DNA from: Ectothiorhodospiraceae bacterium
Lineage (GTDB): Bacteria; Pseudomonadota; Gammaproteobacteria; Nitrococcales; Aquisalimonadaceae
Direction: 5' to 3'
DNA length: 64,000 bases
NCBI GenBank assembly: GCA_020831845.1
Contig: JAFIFV010000058.1
Location: 1-64,000 of the forward strand
The position numbers were made by a program, and so were the translations under genes. A model generated the notes under the pieces. It ran no database searches. It was not told the DNA's origin and saw only the letters and a list, made by a program, of their open reading frames with translations. Every line of letters begins with the position of its first letter. Positions within the stretch are counted from its first letter, which is position 1. Positions 56,395 through 64,000 of this stretch are shown here, piece by piece.

Positions 56395-56423
56395 CTGCGC
56401 CGTCAGTCAGCCTGACGGCGCAG
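56395..56423 (-). terminator. 12-bp perfect hairpin overlapping the ftsZ stop codon and last codons
   Basis: CTGCGCCGTCAG-TCAGC-CTGACGGCGCAG; followed on the minus strand by GGCGGTTTTGTG. Confidence 0.6.
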
Positions 56424-57548
56424 AAACGCCGGGATATCGAGATAATCCATATCGCCGGTGTCGCCGTACTTATCGTTAGCAGCTTTCTTTCGAACGGTGG
56501 CCGGTGTATCCAGCTTTCCGTAGTCCACTTCGCCGTTCGGCTTGCGCGGCGCACTCACAGCCTTCAACTGTGGCTTCTCCTGCTGCATGGCCGGCCTGCC
56601 AAGCCCGGTCGCCACCACAGTGACCCGCAGTTCGTTCTCAAGTTCCGGATCAATAACGGTGCCCACCACCACCGTGGCATCATCGGAGGCGAATTCCCGA
56701 ACGGCCTGGCCAACCTCATCGAACTCGCCGATGGACAAGTTTAGACCAGCGGTGACATTCACGAGAATGCCGTTTGCACCGGCCAGGCTCACATCCTCGA
56801 GTAGCGGGCTGGCAATAGCGCGTTCCGCCGCTTCCCGCGCCCGGCCTTCGCCAGAGGCGGCCCCCGAACCCATCACCGCCATGCCCATCTCGGACATCAC
56901 GGTGCGGACGTCGGCAAAGTCCACGTTGATCAGGCCCGGACGGGTGATCAGTTCGGCGATTCCCCGGACCGCACCCAGCAGCACGTCATTGGCGGACTTG
57001 AAGGCATCAAGCAGGGTCAGATTCTTGCCCAGCACGCTGATCAGCTTCTCATTGGGAATGGTGATCAGCGAATCCACGTGGCGGGACAGCTCCTCGATAC
57101 CCTGCTGAGCCACGCGCAGCCGCTTGCCGCCCTCGAAGGGAAACGGCTTGGTGACCACGGCCACGGTGAGTATGCCCAGTTCCCGGGCGATCTCCGCCAC
57201 CACCGGGGCCGCGCCGGTGCCGGTGCCACCGCCCATGCCCGCGGTGATGAACACCATATCCGCCCCGTCCAGCACCTCGGCGATGCGATCCCGGTCTTCC
57301 CGCGCGGCGTCACGCCCCACCTCCGGGTTTGCCCCGGCGCCCAGACCCTTGGTCATGTTGCTGCCCAACTGAAGCACGGTTTTGGCCGCCGTGTTCTTCA
57401 GCGCCTGGGCATCGGTATTGGCGCAGATGAAATCCACGCCCTCGATATCGGCCGCCACCATGTGCTGCACGGCATTGCCGCCGCCACCGCCGACGCCGAT
57501 CACCTTGATTACTGCGTTCTGACTGAACGAATCCATCAGCTCAAACAT
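56403..57548 (-). CDS. ftsZ: Cell division GTPase FtsZ
   Basis: [16 protein letters not shown] tubulin signature; C-terminal peptide [14 protein letters not shown]. Confidence 0.98.
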   Translation of the reverse strand: MFELMDSFSQNAVIKVIGVGGGGGNAVQHMVAADIEGVDFICANTDAQALKNTAAKTVLQLGSNMTKGLGAGANPEVGRDAAREDRDRIAEVLDGADMVFITAGMGGGTGTGAAPVVAEIARELGILTVAVVTKPFPFEGGKRLRVAQQGIEELSRHVDSLITIPNEKLISVLGKNLTLLDAFKSANDVLLGAVRGIAELITRPGLINVDFADVRTVMSEMGMAVMGSGAASGEGRAREAAERAIASPLLEDVSLAGANGILVNVTAGLNLSIGEFDEVGQAVREFASDDATVVVGTVIDPELENELRVTVVATGLGRPAMQQEKPQLKAVSAPRKPNGEVDYGKLDTPATVRKKAANDKYGDTGDMDYLDIPAFLRRQAD

Positions 57549-57600
57549 TGTCGTGTCTCCTATGGATGCTTCCTTCGATCCAATCGTTGCTGCATGAAAA

Positions 57601-58836
57601 CTAGAAATTGCCCTGGAACCAGCTCTTCATTCGGGCCCAGATCGCGCTGAACCCGTTTTCGGAGTCGTACTGCGTCATCTGTTGTCCCCGGTTGTTGGCA
57701 CCGAAATAGAGCAACCCGACACCGGTGGAATAGATCGGGTTGCGTACCACGTCCGACAGGCCGGTCACGTTCTGGGGAACCCCCAGCCGCACCGGCACAT
57801 GAAACACTTCCTCCGCGAGATCGATGGCCCCTTCCATCTTGGCGCTGCCGCCCGTGAGCACGATCCCGGCAGCGATCAGGTCCTCGAAGCCGCTGCGCCG
57901 CAGCTCCTGCTGCACCAGCGTCATCAGTTCCTCGTAGCGTGGCTCCACCACCTCGGCCAGCGTATGCCGTGAAAGCCGACGCGCCGGCCGTTCCCCCACC
58001 GAAGGCACCTCGATGGTCTCGTCCGCACCGGCCAGATGGGAGAGCGCACAGGCGTACTTCACCTTGATTTCCTCGGCATGCTGAGTCGGTGTCCGCAACG
58101 CCACGGCGATATCGTTGGTCACCTGGTCACCGGCAATCGGAATAACGGCGGTGTGCCGTATGGCGCCCTCGGTAAACACCGCGATATCGGTGGTGCCGCC
58201 GCCGATGTCCACCAGGCAGACCCCCAACTCCTTTTCGTCATCCGTCAACACGGCGTAGCTGGACGCCAGCTGCTCCAGGATGATGTCGTCCACCTCCAGC
58301 CCGCAGCGACGTATGCACTTGACGATGTTCTGTGCAGCGCTCACCGCCCCGGTCACCATGTGGACCTTGGCTTCAAGCCGCACCCCGGACATGCCGATGG
58401 GCTCCCGCACCCCTTCCTGGGCATCGATGATGAATTCCTGCGGCAGGATGTGGAGGATCTTCTGGTCCGCCGGGATGGCCACGGCCCGGGCCGCGTCGAT
58501 GACACGATCCACGTCCGCCTGGCCCACCTCCTTGTCGCGGATCGCGACGATGCCGTGCGAATTGAGGCTGCGAATGTGAGAGCCCGCGATGCCGGCGTAG
58601 ACGGAATGAATCTGGCAGCCGGCCATCAATTCCGCTTCTTCCACGGCACGCTGAATGGACTGGACGGTGGATTCGATATTCACCACCACGCCCTTTTTCA
58701 GTCCGCGGGAGGGGTGCGAACCCAGGCCGACAATCTCGACGATGCCGTCCTGTCCGACCTCACCCACAATCGCGACCACCTTGGAAGTGCCGATATCCAG
58801 GCCGACCAGCAGGTTTCGCTCCGTTCTCTTCGACAT
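57601..58836 (-). CDS. ftsA: Cell division protein FtsA
   Basis: [42 protein letters not shown]-terminal amphipathic [12 protein letters not shown]; Met at 58836. Confidence 0.97.
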   Translation of the reverse strand: MSKRTERNLLVGLDIGTSKVVAIVGEVGQDGIVEIVGLGSHPSRGLKKGVVVNIESTVQSIQRAVEEAELMAGCQIHSVYAGIAGSHIRSLNSHGIVAIRDKEVGQADVDRVIDAARAVAIPADQKILHILPQEFIIDAQEGVREPIGMSGVRLEAKVHMVTGAVSAAQNIVKCIRRCGLEVDDIILEQLASSYAVLTDDEKELGVCLVDIGGGTTDIAVFTEGAIRHTAVIPIAGDQVTNDIAVALRTPTQHAEEIKVKYACALSHLAGADETIEVPSVGERPARRLSRHTLAEVVEPRYEELMTLVQQELRRSGFEDLIAAGIVLTGGSAKMEGAIDLAEEVFHVPVRLGVPQNVTGLSDVVRNPIYSTGVGLLYFGANNRGQQMTQYDSENGFSAIWARMKSWFQGNF

Positions 58837-58876
58837 CCTCCGTTCCTCTTCCATCAGTCTCAAAAAACCCGTAGCC

Positions 58877-61494
<2,618 letters not shown>

Positions 61495-61495
<1 letters not shown>

Positions 61496-62937
61496 CACTG
61501 CCCGCCTCCCGTCAGTTGTTCCCGCAGACGTCCCGCCACGCCGCCGATGCTGCCGGCACCCATGGTCAGCAGGATGTCGCCGTCGCGCAGCACCCCCGGA
61601 AGGGCTTCTATCAGCTCGTCCACTCCCTGGACGAACACCGGGTTGACCTTTCCGCGAGCGCGAATCGCACCACACAGGGCACGGCCGTCCGCGCCGGCGA
61701 CAGGCTGTTCACCCGCGGCATAGACGTCGGTCATCACCAGGGCATCAACCTCGGTGAGCACGCGGGCAAAGTCCTCGAACAGGTCTCGTGTCCTGCTGAA
61801 ACGATGCGGCTGGAATGCCAGCACCAGCCGTCGCTCCGGCCAGCCGTCCCTGACGGCCCGCAGGGTGGCCTGTATCTCGCTGGGATGATGACCGTAATCG
61901 TCCACCACCAACGCAGACCCGCCCCCAGGCAGCGGCAGGTCGCCGTAGCTCTGGAAGCGGCGACCGATTCCCTGGAACTCCGCCAGTGCCCGCACGATAT
62001 CCGTCGCTGCCAGTCCCAGCTCGCGACCGATGGCGATGGCGGCCAGGGCGTTCTGCACGTTGTGGCGGCCGGGGAGGTTCAGATCCACCTGCAGCGGTTC
62101 TTCACCATTGATGCGTACCGTGAACCGCGTACGACCGCCTTGCTGCGATACATCGAGCGCACGCACATCAGCCTCTTGATCGACGCCGTAGGTACGCACG
62201 GGACGGGTGATCTCCGGCAACAGGTCCCGGACCACGGGGTCGTCCACGCAGACCACCGCGAGCCCATAGAACGGGAGGTGATGGAGGAATTCCAGGAAAG
62301 TACCGCGCAGGCGCTGGAAATCGCCGCCGTACGTACCCAGGTGATCCGCATCGATATTGGTCACGGTGGCGATCACCGGCTGCAGATACAGGAACGAGGC
62401 ATCGCTCTCATCCGCCTCCGCCACCAGGAAGCGGCCCTCGCCCAGCCGCGCGTTCGCGCCCGCACTGTTCAGTCTGCCGCCGATCACGAAGGTGGGATCC
62501 AGTCCCCCCTCGGCCAGCACGCTGGCCACCAGGCTGGTCGTCGTGGTCTTGCCATGAGTACCGGCCACGGCGATGCCGAACCGAAACCGCATCAGCTCCG
62601 CCAGCATCTCGGCCCGCGGCACGACCGGAATGCGGGCGTCCCTGGCCGCCTGCACCTCCGGGTTGTCCTCACTGACGGCACTGGAAATGACCACGGCGTC
62701 CGCCTTCGCCACATGACCGCCGGCATGGCCAATGCGTACCGTGGCACCCAGCGACTGCAGACGACGGGTCACCGGGTTCTCCTTCAGGTCACTACCGGAG
62801 ACCCGGTAACCCAGGTTGATCAGCACTTCGGCGATGCCGCTCATGCCCGCCCCGCCAATACCGACGAAGTGTATGCGCCGAACGCGGCCCATGCCGTCCG
62901 GCCGGGTGTGGTCCCAAATCTGTCTGGTCTCAGTCAT
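61495..62937 (-). CDS. murC: UDP-N-acetylmuramate-L-alanine ligase
   Basis: [47 protein letters not shown]. Confidence 0.98.
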
Positions 62938-64000
62938 GCGGCCTCCAGGCAGGCGTCGGCCACGTCTTCGGCGGCGGCAGGGCGCACCAGGTCACGGGCG
63001 CGCTGTGCCATTGCCAGCAAGGCGCGACGCCCGTCTCCGTACTCTTCCAGCAGTTGCGCCAGATGCTCCGGGCAGAGTTCCTGCTGAGGCAGCAAAAGCG
63101 CCGCCTGTCGGTCCGCGAGGAAGCGTGCGTTGCCGCTCTGGTGGTCGTCCACAGCGTGCGGCAGCGGGACCAGGCACGCCGCCACCCCGGCGGCCGCCAG
63201 TTCACTCACGGTCAGCGCGCCCGCGCGGCAGATCACCAGGTCCGCCCAGGCATAGGCGGACGCCATGTCATCGATAAACGCGGTCACATCGCCCTCGACC
63301 TTGTGTCGCCGATAGTTCTCCAGCGCCACATCCAGCGTGCGCTCACCCGCCTGATGGCGAACGAGGGGCCGTCGATCCTCCGGCAGCCTGGCCACCGCCG
63401 CTGGTACGCACTCGTTCAGCACCTGCGCGCCAAGGCTGCCGCCGATCACCAGCAGGCGAAGCGGCCCTTCGCGGTCCTGGAATCGTTCCTCCGGCGCGGG
63501 CAGGGAGAGGATGGCGTCCCGAACGGGGTTTCCCACGACCCGCGCGGCGACCCCCTTGGGGAAGTCCGCAGGAAAGCCGCAAAGCACCTGATCTGCCACA
63601 CGCGACAGCATTCGATTGGTCAGGCCCGGCACGGCATTCTGCTCGTGCAGCACCAGGCGATACCCGGCCAGCCGTGCCGCAAGCCCGCCGGGCCCGGCGA
63701 CATAGCCTCCCAGGCCCAGCACGGCCCGCGGCTGATGCCGCCGCAATACGCCGAGGCTCTGGCGCACGGCCGCCGCCAGTCTGAACGGAGCCAACAGCCA
63801 GCCACGAACGCCCTTGCCACGCAGACCGCGGATGTCCAGCCACTCGATGGCCAGGCCGGCATCAGGCACCAGCCGTGCCTCCAGGCCAGCCCTGGTACCC
63901 AACCAGACCACTGGAACGCCTCGCTCCTGCAGCACCTGGGCGACGGCAAGCCCCGGGAACACATGCCCTCCGGTTCCGCCCGCCATAATCAGCACCGGCC
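62934..64000 (-). CDS. murG: MurG glycosyltransferase, 5' end truncated by the window edge
   Basis: (V)[21 protein letters not shown]; reading frame stays open to the window end (…PVLIMAGG), so the start codon is probably outside. Confidence 0.95.
   Translation of the reverse strand, partial: PVLIMAGGTGGHVFPGLAVAQVLQERGVPVVWLGTRAGLEARLVPDAGLAIEWLDIRGLRGKGVRGWLLAPFRLAAAVRQSLGVLRRHQPRAVLGLGGYVAGPGGLAARLAGYRLVLHEQNAVPGLTNRMLSRVADQVLCGFPADFPKGVAARVVGNPVRDAILSLPAPEERFQDREGPLRLLVIGGSLGAQVLNECVPAAVARLPEDRRPLVRHQAGERTLDVALENYRRHKVEGDVTAFIDDMASAYAWADLVICRAGALTVSELAAAGVAACLVPLPHAVDDHQSGNARFLADRQAALLLPQQELCPEHLAQLLEEYGDGRRALLAMAQRARDLVRPAAAEDVADACLEAA

Overview
GC-rich gammaproteobacterial chromosome segment, probably an Ectothiorhodospiraceae/Halorhodospiraceae-like halophile (inferred from gene content only). 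Main blocks, left to right: (1) a tightly packed minus-strand set: a giant secreted protein of 1721 aa, an alpha-2-macroglobulin (YfhM-like) and PBP1C (pbpC). (2) A minus-strand operon of a TonB-dependent receptor, a signal-peptide- and C-terminal-TM-bearing CobN-like protein, a MotA/TolQ/ExbB-like channel and a DUF2149-like, ExbD-resembling small protein. It has Zur-like and Fur-like sequences upstream and no TonB or CobS/CobT/ChlI/ChlD partners nearby. This is the best candidate for a poorly described system. (3) A fatty-acid catabolic region: TetR, MaoC, long-form FabG, thiolase, acyl-CoA ligase, FadE, PaaI-type thioesterase, FadL, AraC. (4) A REC/GGDEF/EAL protein with degenerate catalytic motifs, translationally coupled to a PAS-sigma54 activator, followed by a TRAP transporter / 3-hydroxybutyrate dehydrogenase / acetoacetyl-CoA synthetase operon. 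Three phased palindromes (TGWCC-N8-GGACA) and a -24/-12 promoter lie between them. (5) Conserved housekeeping genes: pilB-pilC-pilD-coaE-zapD-yacG, Nudix/ThiE, argJ, secA, dciA-like (DUF721), lpxC, ftsZ, ftsA, ftsQ, ddl, murB, murC, murG (murG runs off the window). A four-copy, ungapped 36-bp degenerate intergenic repeat family was also found. No rRNA, tRNA, CRISPR array, IS element or prophage was recognised.
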